The notes beneath the pieces were generated by a model. That model was given only the letters and a program-made list of their open reading frames with translations, did not search any database and was not told where the DNA came from. Below are positions 33,984 through 42,747 of a stretch of 64,000 bases of DNA, one piece after another. Origin of the DNA: Bradyrhizobium embrapense (lineage in GTDB: Bacteria > Pseudomonadota > Alphaproteobacteria > Rhizobiales > Xanthobacteraceae); assembly GCF_001189235.2 (NCBI RefSeq), contig NZ_LFIP02000011.1, forward strand, positions 1 through 64,000, written 5' to 3'. The position numbers and the translations under genes were made by a program. How positions within the stretch are numbered: position 1 is the first letter of the stretch; each line of letters opens with the position of its first letter.

Positions 33984-34526
33984 TCAGGACTTGCTCCAGG
34001 GCTTCATGCTCTGGATCTGCCAGCGCCCCTGTCCGGCCTTGCAGGCAGCGCCCTGCAGCCAAGTCTCGGTGGCTCCATTAACATAGCTGGCAAGGAAATC
34101 CCGGCACGTCTTGCCATCCTCGCCCGCATAGGCCTGGGCCAACGGCGTCACCGAGCCGCGCGCGCCGGTCTGGGGATTTTCCCAGGGCTGGCTGGAATCC
34201 TTGTCGCCCTTGGTGAGCACGTCGGAGGCGGCGTTGCGGGCGAAGGCAAGATCGCTGTCGGTCGGCATCGCCGTGTTGACCCGGGTCAGGCTGATCGAGC
34301 CCGTCACATCCGTGTCGTCCAGTTTGGCGAAGGCATCGGTGCGCGACAGGCTGCAGCCGCTGGCGCCGACGCCGATCAGGATCAAGGTCACCACCGCGCC
34401 CGCGGGATGGATCGCCGATAGGCCAACGCGCCCCCATGCCCTATATAGGGCTAGAAACGCGCTCTCGGACGCGGGCGAATGCAAATCGGGACTCCTGACA
34501 TGACCGACACGACCTCCATCAAACAC
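33984..34526 (-). CDS. RT0821/Lpp0805-type surface lipoprotein
   Basis: The frame carries a lipoprotein signal ending VVTLILIGVGASGCSLSRTD, with the lipobox Cys, followed by a mature domain with PWENPQTGARGSVTPLAQAY, GKTCRDFLASYV and the C-terminal LQGAACKAGQGRWQIQSMKP. This matches the 17-kDa-antigen-like RT0821/Lpp0805 family of outer-membrane lipoproteins. The start is uncertain: ATG 34526 would overlap the divergent pdxH start by 27 bases, and the real start may be an internal GTG or TTG nearer the signal peptide. Its function is unknown. Confidence 0.78.
   Translation of the reverse strand: MFDGGRVGHVRSPDLHSPASESAFLALYRAWGRVGLSAIHPAGAVVTLILIGVGASGCSLSRTDAFAKLDDTDVTGSISLTRVNTAMPTDSDLAFARNAASDVLTKGDKDSSQPWENPQTGARGSVTPLAQAYAGEDGKTCRDFLASYVNGATETWLQGAACKAGQGRWQIQSMKPWSKS
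34438..34451. promoter_or_regulatory. 14-bp palindrome at divergent promoter
   Basis: GCCCTATATAGGGC is a perfect dyad 49 bases before the pdxH start and close to the true start of the RT0821-type gene. It could be an operator or contain overlapping -10 elements for both directions. Confidence 0.4.
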
Positions 34527-35141
34527 CCGACACCGTTAACATCGGGTGATTTCACCGCGGCGGAGGAGCCGTTCGCCCTGTTCGGCGAATGGTTTGCGGA
34601 AGCGGCCAAGTCCGAGCCGAACGATCCGAACGCGATGGCGCTCGCCACCGTCGATGCCGACGGGCTGCCCGACGTGCGGATGGTGCTGATGAAGGGCTTC
34701 GATGCGGACGGCTTCGTGTTCTACAGCCATATTGCCAGCGCGAAGGGCCGCGAATTGGCCGCAAACCCTAAGGCCGCTTTACTGTTTCACTGGAAATCGC
34801 TGCGCCGCCAGGTGCGCATCCGCGGGCTGGTGACGCCGGTGACCGATGCCGAGGCCGACGCCTATTTCGCCACCCGGCCGAAGCAGGCGCAGATCGGCGC
34901 CTGGGCCAGCAAGCAATCGCAGCCGCTGGAGAGCCGCTTCGCCTTCGAGCAGGCGATCGCCAAGGCCGGCGCGAAATACGTCATCGGCGAGGTGCCGCGT
35001 CCGCCGGGCTGGAGCGGCTGGCGGATCACGCCGCAGCGCTTCGAGTTCTGGCACGACCGCCCGTACCGCCTGCACGACCGCATCGAATTCCGCCGCGACG
35101 GCGCCGGCAGCGCGTGGTCGAAGGTGCGGCTCTATCCCTGA
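34500..35141 (+). CDS. pdxH: Pyridoxamine 5'-phosphate oxidase
   Basis: This 213-residue FMN enzyme oxidises PNP and PMP to pyridoxal 5'-phosphate. It shows the flavin-binding barrel with ALATVDADGLPDVRMVLMKG, FVFYSHIASAKGRELAANPK and ALLFHWKSLRRQVRIRG, the AYFATRPKQAQIGAWASKQS segment and the C-terminal RFEFWHDRPYRLHDRIEF with the conserved W...RLHDR. The start at ATG 34500 follows GGGACTCCTGAC. It is the usual neighbour of the DnaJ-like/RT0821 pair. Confidence 0.97.
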   Translation: MTDTTSIKHPTPLTSGDFTAAEEPFALFGEWFAEAAKSEPNDPNAMALATVDADGLPDVRMVLMKGFDADGFVFYSHIASAKGRELAANPKAALLFHWKSLRRQVRIRGLVTPVTDAEADAYFATRPKQAQIGAWASKQSQPLESRFAFEQAIAKAGAKYVIGEVPRPPGWSGWRITPQRFEFWHDRPYRLHDRIEFRRDGAGSAWSKVRLYP

Positions 35142-35288
35142 AAAACCGCGACCGTCATGGAAGGGCGAAAGCACGAAGCGGGTCTTCGTGTAAGATGACC
35201 CCGGCCATCGACGTCCCGATCCCCAATCGTTCGAAGATGTCGATATCAGGCACGGCGCCGCGCGCGGCGAAAACGAAAGAAACTGTCG

Positions 35289-36041
35289 ATGACCCGCCCC
35301 TCCAATGCACCGCGGCGCACGCTGCTCCTGACCGGCGCGAGCCGCGGCATCGGCCATGCCACCGCGATCCGGTTTTCATCCGCCGGCTGGCGCGTCATCA
35401 CGCTGTCGCGGCATGCGTTCCCGGAGGTTTGCCCCTGGGGCGCCGGGCCGGAGGATCACATCGAGGTCGACCTCGGCAGCCATGACGACACCGTGCGCGC
35501 GATCTCGGAAATTCGGCAGCGGCTGGACAACGACGAGCTGCACGCGCTGGTCAACAATGCTGCGATCTCGCCGAAAGCTGCGGGCGGCGGCCGGCTCGGC
35601 ACCATGGACACCGACATCGAGACCTGGACCCACGTCTTCCACGTCAACTTCTTCGCGCCGATCATGATCGCGCGCGGGCTGATCGAGGAATTGAAGCACG
35701 CCAAGGGCGCGGTGGTGAACGTCACCTCGATCGCCGGCTCGCGCGTCCATCCGTTTGCCGGCGCGGCCTACGCGACGTCGAAGGCGGCGCTTGCGGCATT
35801 GACGCGCGAGATGGCCTCGGACTTCGGCCGCGTCGGCGTTCGCGTCAACGCGATCGCGCCAGGTGAGATCGATACCTCGATCCTGTCGCCGGGCACCGAG
35901 AAGATCGTCGATCAGCAGATCCCGATGCACCGGCTCGGCACCCCGGACGAGGTCGCCAAGATCATTTACGTTCTCTGTACGGAGACCAGCTCTTATGTGA
36001 ACGGTGCGGAAATCCACATTAACGGTGGTCAGCACGTCTGA
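35289..36041 (+). CDS. Short-chain dehydrogenase/reductase
   Basis: This 250-residue Rossmann-fold oxidoreductase has the cofactor motif LLTGASRGIGHA (~12-23), LVNNAAIS, catalytic Ser in NVTSIAGSR and the YxxxK pair in AAYATSKAALAAL, with PGEIDTS and a C-terminal YVNGAEIHINGGQ. NAD(P)-dependent; the substrate is unknown. It starts 147 bases after pdxH on the same strand. Confidence 0.92.
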   Translation: MTRPSNAPRRTLLLTGASRGIGHATAIRFSSAGWRVITLSRHAFPEVCPWGAGPEDHIEVDLGSHDDTVRAISEIRQRLDNDELHALVNNAAISPKAAGGGRLGTMDTDIETWTHVFHVNFFAPIMIARGLIEELKHAKGAVVNVTSIAGSRVHPFAGAAYATSKAALAALTREMASDFGRVGVRVNAIAPGEIDTSILSPGTEKIVDQQIPMHRLGTPDEVAKIIYVLCTETSSYVNGAEIHINGGQHV

Positions 36042-36178
36042 GCTTGGCCTGGATGTAAATTCGGGGGGAGAGAGGTTCGAGGCGATCCCGGCCGCCGCCG
36101 CGGCCGTACTCCAAGGATTGCTTCGATTGCAGGCGTAACGACGCAGACGAGGCTTCTGCCTCCGATAGGCCTCAGCCT

Positions 36179-36400
36179 CTAGTCGGCGTAGAACCGGCGA
36201 GACTTCTTCTCAAACGGTTGCAGCGCGATGTCGTTCAACGCGCTGGAGCAGTCGTCTTCGTCCTCGCCATCCAACATCGCAGCGCCACAGTAACGGCAAA
36301 GTCTCGGCGAAATCGCCTGCACCTTGCCTGCTGCGCGGTCCTGTTGATAGCGCGCAAAGTCGATGACGTTACGCCGTGGCGTTATGATCTTCTCAACCAT
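36179..36400 (-). CDS. Small zinc-ribbon-like protein
   Basis: This 73-residue protein has an excellent Shine-Dalgarno (GGAGGACAGCA) before ATG 36400. It contains NVIDFARYQQDRAAGK and a CRYCGAAML Cys pair (~35-38) with one more Cys in DEDDCSSAL, suggesting a partial zinc site. I do not recognise a function. It is a genuine small gene by ribosome site and coding character, and stands alone between the SDR and corA. Confidence 0.75.
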   Translation of the reverse strand: MVEKIITPRRNVIDFARYQQDRAAGKVQAISPRLCRYCGAAMLDGEDEDDCSSALNDIALQPFEKKSRRFYAD

Positions 36401-36529
36401 TGCTGTCCTCCGGCTTCGAGGCGGGCGTTATCGCAGACAAGTTTCGCCCAAACGTTCAGCGCAACGCTCAAATTTTAGCAGAGGAAATAAGGCAGAAAAC
36501 GCGTCCCAAAACGCGACGTATGGAACCGG

Positions 36530-37507
36530 TTACAGCCACTTCTTCCACCTGAATATCCAGTACGGCACGATCGCAGCGAACAGCATCATCACCAGCGCGA
36601 TTGGATAGCCGTGTGTCCATTCGAGTTCCGGCATGATCTTGAAATTCATGCCGTAGATCGAGGCGATCAGCGTCGGCGGCATAAGCACCACCGCCATCAC
36701 AGAGAACAGCTTGATGATGTTGTTCTGTTCCAGATTGACCACGCCGAGCATGGCGTCGAGCACGAAGGTGATCTTGTTGGAGAGATAGGACGCGTGGTCG
36801 GTCAGTGAGGCGACGTCACGCTGCATGGTCTTGAGCTGCTCGCGCATGTCCTTGGACCATTTCACGCCCTCCACGACAGCCGAAAGGAACGTGACGAGGC
36901 GGCCGATCGAGACCAGGCTTTCGCGGACCTTCGAGGTCAGGTCGCCCTTGCGGCCGATCGCGATCAGGATCTGCGAATATTGCTTGGCGTGGCCGTGGCG
37001 TTCGCTCTCCGGCTCGAAGATGTCGTGGGAGACCTGGTCGATGTCGGCGCCGCAGCGCTCCAGCAGGTCCGCGCAGCGGTCGATCACCGCATCCAGCAGT
37101 TCCATCAGCACCTGCTCGCCGGTGATGCCGGGGGCACAGGCCCGGGCCAATTTGTTCTCGACCAGCGCGAATGGTTTCGGCAGGTCGTAGCGCACCGTGA
37201 CCAGGCGATGGCTGGTCAGGATGAAGGTGACCGCCGTGGTCCGCGGCATGTCGGTGTCGGATTGGCACATCAGCGTCGCGGTCATGTAGCGCGCGCTGTT
37301 CTCGATATAGAGCCGGCTGGAGATCTCGATCTCCTGCATGTCTTCCCGGGTCGGAACCGCGATCCCGGCGAGCTTCTCGACGGCCCGGTCCTCCTCGACG
37401 GTCGGGTTCACCAGATCGACCCAGACCGCCCCCTCCGGCAGCGCGCCGAGGTCGGTCGCAGCGGCCTTCTTGAGGGAGAAATCGGAGGGAACGAACACCG
37501 ACAGCAT
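36530..37507 (-). CDS. corA: Magnesium/cobalt transporter CorA
   Basis: This 325-residue CorA has a large cytosolic N-terminal domain (to ~260) and two C-terminal membrane helices. The pore signature YGMNFKIMPEL follows helix 1 (IIKLFSVMAVVLMPPTLIAS), and helix 2 is YPIALVMMLFAAIVPYWIF with a basic end RWKKWL. It imports Mg2+ as a pentamer. ATG 37507 has GGAG 6 bases upstream; the adjacent GTG 37510 is less likely. Confidence 0.95.
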   Translation of the reverse strand: MLSVFVPSDFSLKKAAATDLGALPEGAVWVDLVNPTVEEDRAVEKLAGIAVPTREDMQEIEISSRLYIENSARYMTATLMCQSDTDMPRTTAVTFILTSHRLVTVRYDLPKPFALVENKLARACAPGITGEQVLMELLDAVIDRCADLLERCGADIDQVSHDIFEPESERHGHAKQYSQILIAIGRKGDLTSKVRESLVSIGRLVTFLSAVVEGVKWSKDMREQLKTMQRDVASLTDHASYLSNKITFVLDAMLGVVNLEQNNIIKLFSVMAVVLMPPTLIASIYGMNFKIMPELEWTHGYPIALVMMLFAAIVPYWIFRWKKWL

Positions 37508-37869
37508 CACGAGCTCCGAGACACAGGATTGGAAAAAGGGTTGGCAAGACCCGTCGATCTAGCGCGATTCTGGCTGGCGCTTCATGACCGGGCGATTAAC
37601 CGGACATCCACCTTGTGGCGGCCGGGCGGCGGTGAGCGTGACGTTGAAGCGGCTTCGATTGAGCGACCGTTGCCTGTTTGCACAAAAACTGGCCCCACAC
37701 CAGAAGACTTGCGGCAAAAAAGCCACAGGCGAGGTCCCGCGATGCGGCAAAGGCATCTAAACTCTGGGAATAATGGCACGTTTCGGGCAATAATGCGGTT
37801 CATGGAATCGTGGCGTTTGGGGCGCAATCGTGGCGCTTGGAGACGCGGATTTTCGATTGGAACGTAATC
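37508..37869. other. Divergent intergenic region, no gene; short direct repeats
   Basis: These 362 bases lie between divergent corA and the L,D-transpeptidase gene. They contain a near-identical 15-base direct repeat, AATCGTGGCGTTTGG (37806-37820) and AATCGTGGCGCTTGG (37826-37840), two helical turns apart, close to the transpeptidase start. No coding frame looks real. Confidence 0.6.
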
Positions 37870-38547
37870 ATGTCGTCGTTCAAAGTTACCTTTGGGATAC
37901 TGGCCGCAGGCCTGATGTTGTCAGGCTGCATGCAGGCCACGACCTATGAGGCAACCAACACTGCAGCCTTCAAGCCGCGTGACAAGGAACTGCTGGCCAA
38001 GACCACCTACGTCAAGACGCCGGTAGCCGAGCCGTTCCGCCGCGCCATCGTCGAGTATCACCGTAAGGAAGCCCCCGGCTCGATCGTGGTCGATTCCGAC
38101 AATCATTACCTCTACTACGTGCTGAACGACGGCAAGGCGATCCGCTACGGCATCACCGTCGGCGAGGAAGCCATGGCCTGGTCCGGCATTGCAAAGGTCG
38201 GCAGCATGACCGAATGGCCGGCCTGGCATCCCACCCCAGGTGAAATCTCGCGCCTCGGCGTTCCGACCTTCGTGGCACCCGGCCCGGACAATCCGATGGG
38301 CTCGCGCGCGATGTATCTCTACTCGGGCGGCAAGGACACGCTGTTCCGCATCCACGGCACCAACCAGCCGGAATACATCGGTTCGTCGATCTCCTCGGGC
38401 TGCATCCGCATGACCAACGAGGACGTCATCGACCTCTACAACCGCGTCAAGCTCGGCACCATCGTCGTGGTGCTGGAGCCGAAGCACGGCGACTCGCCCT
38501 ACAAGCCGCAGATGGCGCTGCAGGGCGGCGGCAACGTTCCCTACTGA
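37870..38547 (+). CDS. L,D-transpeptidase (YkuD) lipoprotein
   Basis: This 225-residue lipoprotein has the signal FGILAAGLMLSGC (lipobox Cys ~residue 19) and a YkuD domain (~75-205) with the catalytic signature FRIHGTNQPEYIGSSISSGC followed by IRM (His and Cys). These enzymes make 3-3 peptidoglycan cross-links or attach proteins to peptidoglycan. Its ATG 37870 follows GGAACG. A strong terminator follows. Confidence 0.93.
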   Translation: MSSFKVTFGILAAGLMLSGCMQATTYEATNTAAFKPRDKELLAKTTYVKTPVAEPFRRAIVEYHRKEAPGSIVVDSDNHYLYYVLNDGKAIRYGITVGEEAMAWSGIAKVGSMTEWPAWHPTPGEISRLGVPTFVAPGPDNPMGSRAMYLYSGGKDTLFRIHGTNQPEYIGSSISSGCIRMTNEDVIDLYNRVKLGTIVVVLEPKHGDSPYKPQMALQGGGNVPY

Positions 38548-38570
38548 TCCCAGTCACGTCGCAATCGCGA

Positions 38571-39761
38571 TCAAAGGCGCCGGCTTTGCCGGCGCTTTTT
38601 TGTTGGCCGCGGCTTGGTCTCGGCAGCGCCTTCAGGCGCCGCCGCATCAGCTGATTTCGCCGCATCCGACTCATCGGCCTTGCCACGGTCGGCTTCGTCC
38701 GGCTTGGATGAGTCCGGCTTGGACCCGTCTGATTTAGCCGCGACCTCGCGCGGCGGCGCCGCTTCGGGGCGCCCGGCCGGCAACAGCGGCGCGACACGCG
38801 GCAGCGGATCGTAAACATTCCACTGGCAGATCCGGTAATTGTTGCGACGCTCCGTCAGGTCGAGATGGATGTGGTCCTCGTGGTACCAGTCCGAGCCCGG
38901 GCCGAGCACGGTGGAGAAGCGGGCGCAGACCGAATGCAGCACGGTCTCGCGCAGATCGCGCGGCACGCTGCGGTCGGTCAGCGAGATCGATTTGCCGTTG
39001 GCAAGACCGAGGGCGCGGACGTCGAGCGCATTGGCGCGGCCATGTTCGGAGAGCTGCGCGCCAGCGACGCGATTGCGGCCGCGGCACTCGAACGAGTCGA
39101 AATTGTCGAGGTTGCTGATCCCGCCCCCGAGGCTCTGCGCCAGCGGCGCGATATCGGTACGGACCCAGTCGGCGACCGCACTTGCCATCTTGCAGCGGAG
39201 GATCGCCGCGGGCTTGACTGCGACCTTGCGCTTGTCGGGCAGCGCGATGGCCTCGAGCCGCACCAGATCCTCGCCGCCGCAGCCGCCGGCGCCATGGATA
39301 TCCGGAATGCTCGGTGCGATCGCGATCTCCTCGGTGAGGGCCTGCCGGCAGGCCGATAGCTGCGGCCTGGGCGGCTCGACCGGTTTTGCAACTTCGGCCG
39401 GCTTGGCCGTTTCGCCGGGTGTAGCAACCGCCGGAGGCTGCGTCTCGGCCGCGGGCGGCGCGGGCCCGGCCGCAGGCGGCGCCTGGTCTGCTGGCGGCCC
39501 TTCCGCTGCCGCCGGCGCCTCTGCCGGACGCGGCTTTGGCAGTGGCACCGCCGAGCGGCGGACCGCCTTGTGTGCCCGGTGCGGCCGGATGCCAAGCAGA
39601 TCGTCCCATGGAAAGCTCGGCGCGCCGCGGGCGGCCCCGGCGGGCCCCGCTTGCATGCCAAGGCACAGCAGCGCGGCGGCAGCGGTAACCATTGCCGCGC
39701 GCCCGCGACGAAACGCGCCATCAGGCCATTTTCGGCTTGCTTTCTCCGCGCTACAGTTCAT
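38571..39761 (-). CDS. Extensin-like (DD-carboxypeptidase-related) secreted protein
   Basis: This 396-residue exported protein has a signal (RAAMVTAAAALLCLGMQAGP), a long Pro/Ala-rich linker (~70-135), and an extensin-like C-terminal domain (~140-320). That domain includes CRGRNRVAGAQLSEHGRANA and WYHEDHIHLDLTERR, whose HxxxxxxxD and HxH-like residues resemble the zinc site of M15/LAS peptidases. The tail (330-396) is charged, low-complexity Lys/Asp/Ala. It probably acts on peptidoglycan in the periplasm. It is convergent with the L,D-transpeptidase. Confidence 0.87.
   Translation of the reverse strand: MNCSAEKASRKWPDGAFRRGRAAMVTAAAALLCLGMQAGPAGAARGAPSFPWDDLLGIRPHRAHKAVRRSAVPLPKPRPAEAPAAAEGPPADQAPPAAGPAPPAAETQPPAVATPGETAKPAEVAKPVEPPRPQLSACRQALTEEIAIAPSIPDIHGAGGCGGEDLVRLEAIALPDKRKVAVKPAAILRCKMASAVADWVRTDIAPLAQSLGGGISNLDNFDSFECRGRNRVAGAQLSEHGRANALDVRALGLANGKSISLTDRSVPRDLRETVLHSVCARFSTVLGPGSDWYHEDHIHLDLTERRNNYRICQWNVYDPLPRVAPLLPAGRPEAAPPREVAAKSDGSKPDSSKPDEADRGKADESDAAKSADAAAPEGAAETKPRPTKKRRQSRRL
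38573..38601 (+). terminator. Rho-independent terminator after L,D-transpeptidase
   Basis: GCGCCGGC (38577-38584), loop TTT, GCCGGCGC (38588-38595), then six T. An A-run before the stem extends the pairing. It overlaps the last codons of the oppositely oriented extensin-like gene, so coding sequence and terminator share bases. Confidence 0.85.
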
Positions 39762-39837
39762 GTCAGTTCCATGATTTTACTGCCGGCCGTCCAAGATGCC
39801 GGCAGATCATGCGTGAGGATCGAGGAGGGATTTGCGT

Positions 39838-41466
39838 ATGCTTGGCTTGATGCAAGATTGGCCCTTGCTGTGTCACAAGATTATTGAGCACGCCGCCAAA
39901 TATCACGGCACGCAGGAAGTCGTGACCCGGTCGGTCGAAGGTCCCATTCATCGCACCAACTATGCCCAAATTCACGCCCGCGCGCTGAAGGTCTCGCAGA
40001 GCCTGGAGCGCGACGGCATCAACCTCGGCGACCGCGTCGCCACCATCGCCTGGAACACTTGGCGCCACCTCGAGGTGTGGTACGGCATCATGGGGATCGG
40101 CGCGATCTGCCATACGGTCAATCCACGACTGTTTCCGGAACAGATCGCCTGGATCGTCAACCACGCCCAGGACCGCATCGTCATCACCGACCTCACCTTC
40201 GTTCCGGTGCTGGAGAAGATCGCCAGCCAGCTGCCGAGCGTCGAGCGCTACGTGGTGCTGACCGACAAGGCGCACATGCCGCAGACCTCGCTGAAGAACG
40301 CGGTCGCCTATGAGGACTGGATCGCGGCATCCGACGGCAAGTTCAAGTGGAAGACCTTCGACGAGAACACCGCCGCGGCGATGTGCTACACCTCCGGCAC
40401 GACGGGCGATCCCAAGGGTGTCCTGTATTCGCACCGGTCCAACGTGTTGCACGCGCTGATGGCCAACTCGAAGGACGCGCTCGGCACCTCCGCCTCGGAC
40501 ACAATGCTTCCGGTGGTGCCCTTGTTCCATGCCAACAGCTGGGGCATCGCCTTCTCCGCACCGTCGATGGGCACCAAGCTCGTGATGCCGGGCCCAAAGC
40601 TCGACGGCGCCTCGGTGTACGAATTGCTGTCGACCGAGAAGGTCACCCATACCGCGGGCGTCCCGACGGTGTGGCTGATGCTGCTGCAATACATGGCCGC
40701 CAACAATCTCAAGCTGCCGGATCTGCAAATGGTGATCTGCGGCGGCTCGGCGATGCCGCGCTCGATGATCAAGGCGTTCCTCGACATGGGCAGCCAGGTG
40801 CGGCACGCTTGGGGCATGACCGAGATGAGCCCGCTCGGCACGCTGGCGACGCTGAAGCCGCCGTTCACCGAACGCACCGGCGAGGAGCGGCTCGACATCC
40901 TGCAGACCCAGGGCTATCCGCCGTTCGGCGTCGAGATGAAGATCACCGACGATGCCGGCAAGGAGCTGCCGTGGGACGGCAAGACCTTCGGCCGTCTCAA
41001 GGTCTCCGGCCCCGCCATCGCCAAGGCCTATTTCCGCGTCGATGCCAACATCCTCGACGATGCCGGCTTCTTCGACACCGGCGACGTCTCGACGATGGAC
41101 GAGCACGGCTACATGCGGATCACCGACCGCTCCAAGGACGTGATCAAGTCCGGCGGCGAATGGATCTCCTCGATCGATCTGGAAAACCTCGCGGTCGGCC
41201 ATCCCGCGGTGGCGGAAGCCGCCGTGATCGGCGTCCATCACCCCAAATGGGATGAGCGGCCGCTGCTGATCGTGCAGCTCAAGCAGGGCCAGAGCGCCAC
41301 GCGCGAGGACATCCTGAAGTTCATGGACGGCAAGATCGCCAAGTGGTGGATGCCCGACGATGTCGCCTTCGTCGACGGCATTCCCCACACCGCGACCGGC
41401 AAGATCCTGAAGACGGCGCTGCGCGACCAGTTCAAGGACTACACTTTCCCGACCGCCGCGGCATGA
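39838..41466 (+). CDS. Long/medium-chain acyl-CoA synthetase (AMP-forming)
   Basis: This 542-residue ANL-superfamily ligase has the P-loop-like MCYTSGTTGDPKGVLYSH (~180-197), AWGMTEMSPLG, TGDVSTMDEHGYMRITDRSK and the C-terminal catalytic Lys in PHTATGKILKTALR. It is the DmdB/FadD-like type that activates fatty or branched acids to acyl-CoA. Start ATG 39838 follows GGAGG. A role together with the acyl-CoA dehydrogenase at 4906 is possible but not shown by location. Confidence 0.92.
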   Translation: MLGLMQDWPLLCHKIIEHAAKYHGTQEVVTRSVEGPIHRTNYAQIHARALKVSQSLERDGINLGDRVATIAWNTWRHLEVWYGIMGIGAICHTVNPRLFPEQIAWIVNHAQDRIVITDLTFVPVLEKIASQLPSVERYVVLTDKAHMPQTSLKNAVAYEDWIAASDGKFKWKTFDENTAAAMCYTSGTTGDPKGVLYSHRSNVLHALMANSKDALGTSASDTMLPVVPLFHANSWGIAFSAPSMGTKLVMPGPKLDGASVYELLSTEKVTHTAGVPTVWLMLLQYMAANNLKLPDLQMVICGGSAMPRSMIKAFLDMGSQVRHAWGMTEMSPLGTLATLKPPFTERTGEERLDILQTQGYPPFGVEMKITDDAGKELPWDGKTFGRLKVSGPAIAKAYFRVDANILDDAGFFDTGDVSTMDEHGYMRITDRSKDVIKSGGEWISSIDLENLAVGHPAVAEAAVIGVHHPKWDERPLLIVQLKQGQSATREDILKFMDGKIAKWWMPDDVAFVDGIPHTATGKILKTALRDQFKDYTFPTAAA

Positions 41467-41473
41467 GAATTCA

Positions 41474-41653
41474 CCCTCTCCCCTTGTGGGAGAGGGTGCC
41501 GAGCAAAGCGAGGCGGGTGAGGGGTTCTCTCCGCGGATAGAGACCCCTCATCCGTCGCGGACTACGCTTAGCCGATGCAAGGCATCGGCCTCCATTTCGA
41601 AGGACGGCGGCCAAAGGCCGCCTATGGCCACCTTCTCCCACAAGGGGAGAAGG
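41474..41653. repeat. MITE-like element with terminal inverted repeats
   Basis: The left end CCCTCTCCCCTTGTGGGAG (from 41474) is mirrored by CTTCTCCCACAAGGGGAGAA (41631-41650). The inside has shorter palindromes, such as CGGCGGCCAAAGGCCGCC. At about 180 bases with no gene, it looks like a miniature mobile or RNA-hairpin element in the gap 41467-41776. Confidence 0.65.
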
Positions 41654-41776
41654 GAGGTGTCGACCGCCACATCACGCCCAAATCCCTTGAATTCGCCGCA
41701 GGTCCGTGGTCTCACACGGGTCATTGGCGGCGGCTGAGGTCGCCGGGGGCAATCTCAACCGGCAGATTATTCGACG

Positions 41777-42634
41777 ATGGCGCGCAGGTTTTCCGCTCCC
41801 TACCAGCAGGAGCCCGTGTCCGGTCTCGCCACCTGGTCGCGCAATCTCGCCATCTTCTCCGTCGTCGCGGTGGTGGTCTCGATGATCATCGTCCGCTTCG
41901 GGTTCCTGGAGGTCAAACCGGCGCTGGCGACCTTCTTCGGCGCGCTGGGCCTCGCCGGCCTGTCGATCCTGCTCGGGCTGGCCGCCTTCGCTGCGATCTG
42001 GCAGAACGGCACCCGCGGCATGGGCCGGATCCTGCTCGCTTTCATGATCGACGCCGCAATCCTCGCCTATCCGGGCTACCTGACCTATCAATACCGCAAG
42101 CTGCCGCGGCTCTACGACGTCACCACCGATCCGATCGACCCGCCAAAATTCGAGGCGCTGGCGCGGCTGCGCACCGGGGAAGGCACCAATCCGGCCGCCT
42201 ACGCCGGCCTCGCTTCCGCCGAGCGGCAGCGCGCCGCCTATCCCGATATCGAGACCGTCGAGTTGGAAACCCCGGTCGACCGCGCCTATGAGATGACCCT
42301 GCGGCTGGTGAACCGCCGCAAATGGCTCGTCATCGACGCACGCGCGCCGCAGCCGCCGCGCCGGATCGGCCGCATCGAGGCGGTGGCACGCACGCCGATC
42401 ATGGGTTTCCGCGAGGACGTCTCGATCCGGGTCACGCCCGATGACGAGGACTCGCGCGTCGATATCCGCTCCGCCTCGCGCTATTTCGACACCGATCTCG
42501 GCAGCAACGCCGCGCGGGTCAAAAAGCTGATCGAGGACCTCAACGCCGCCGCCGAGAACGACAATTCGAAGCCCGCCAAGAAGGCAGCCCCGGTCGCGCC
42601 CAAGGCGCCGCCGGCGAAGTCGGTGAAGAAATAA
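41777..42634 (+). CDS. DUF1499 membrane protein
   Basis: This 285-residue protein has three N-terminal membrane helices (NLAIFSVVAVVVSMIIVRFG, ATFFGALGLAGLSILLGLAA, GRILLAFMIDAAILAYPGYL), then a DUF1499 domain (~125-255: YPDIETVELETPVDRAYEMT and ARTPIMGFREDVSIRVTPDD) and a Lys/Pro/Ala tail. Its role is unknown. It stands alone. Confidence 0.87.
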   Translation: MARRFSAPYQQEPVSGLATWSRNLAIFSVVAVVVSMIIVRFGFLEVKPALATFFGALGLAGLSILLGLAAFAAIWQNGTRGMGRILLAFMIDAAILAYPGYLTYQYRKLPRLYDVTTDPIDPPKFEALARLRTGEGTNPAAYAGLASAERQRAAYPDIETVELETPVDRAYEMTLRLVNRRKWLVIDARAPQPPRRIGRIEAVARTPIMGFREDVSIRVTPDDEDSRVDIRSASRYFDTDLGSNAARVKKLIEDLNAAAENDNSKPAKKAAPVAPKAPPAKSVKK

Positions 42635-42639
42635 TTCAC

Positions 42640-42747
42640 CCGTCATTCCAGGACATCGCGCAGCGATGAACCCGGAATCCATTTCACGACACAGCCTGCG
42701 GTCTGATGGATTCCGGGCTCGTGCTTCGTACGCCCCGGAATGACGAG
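42640..42747. repeat. Intergenic palindromic repeat (CGTCATTCC family, copy 1)
   Basis: The ends CGTCATTCCAGG and CCCCGGAATGACGAG are inverted, with inner arms GGAATCCAT / ATGGATTCC. It fills the gap between converging genes. A relative is at 45094-45200. Confidence 0.75.
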
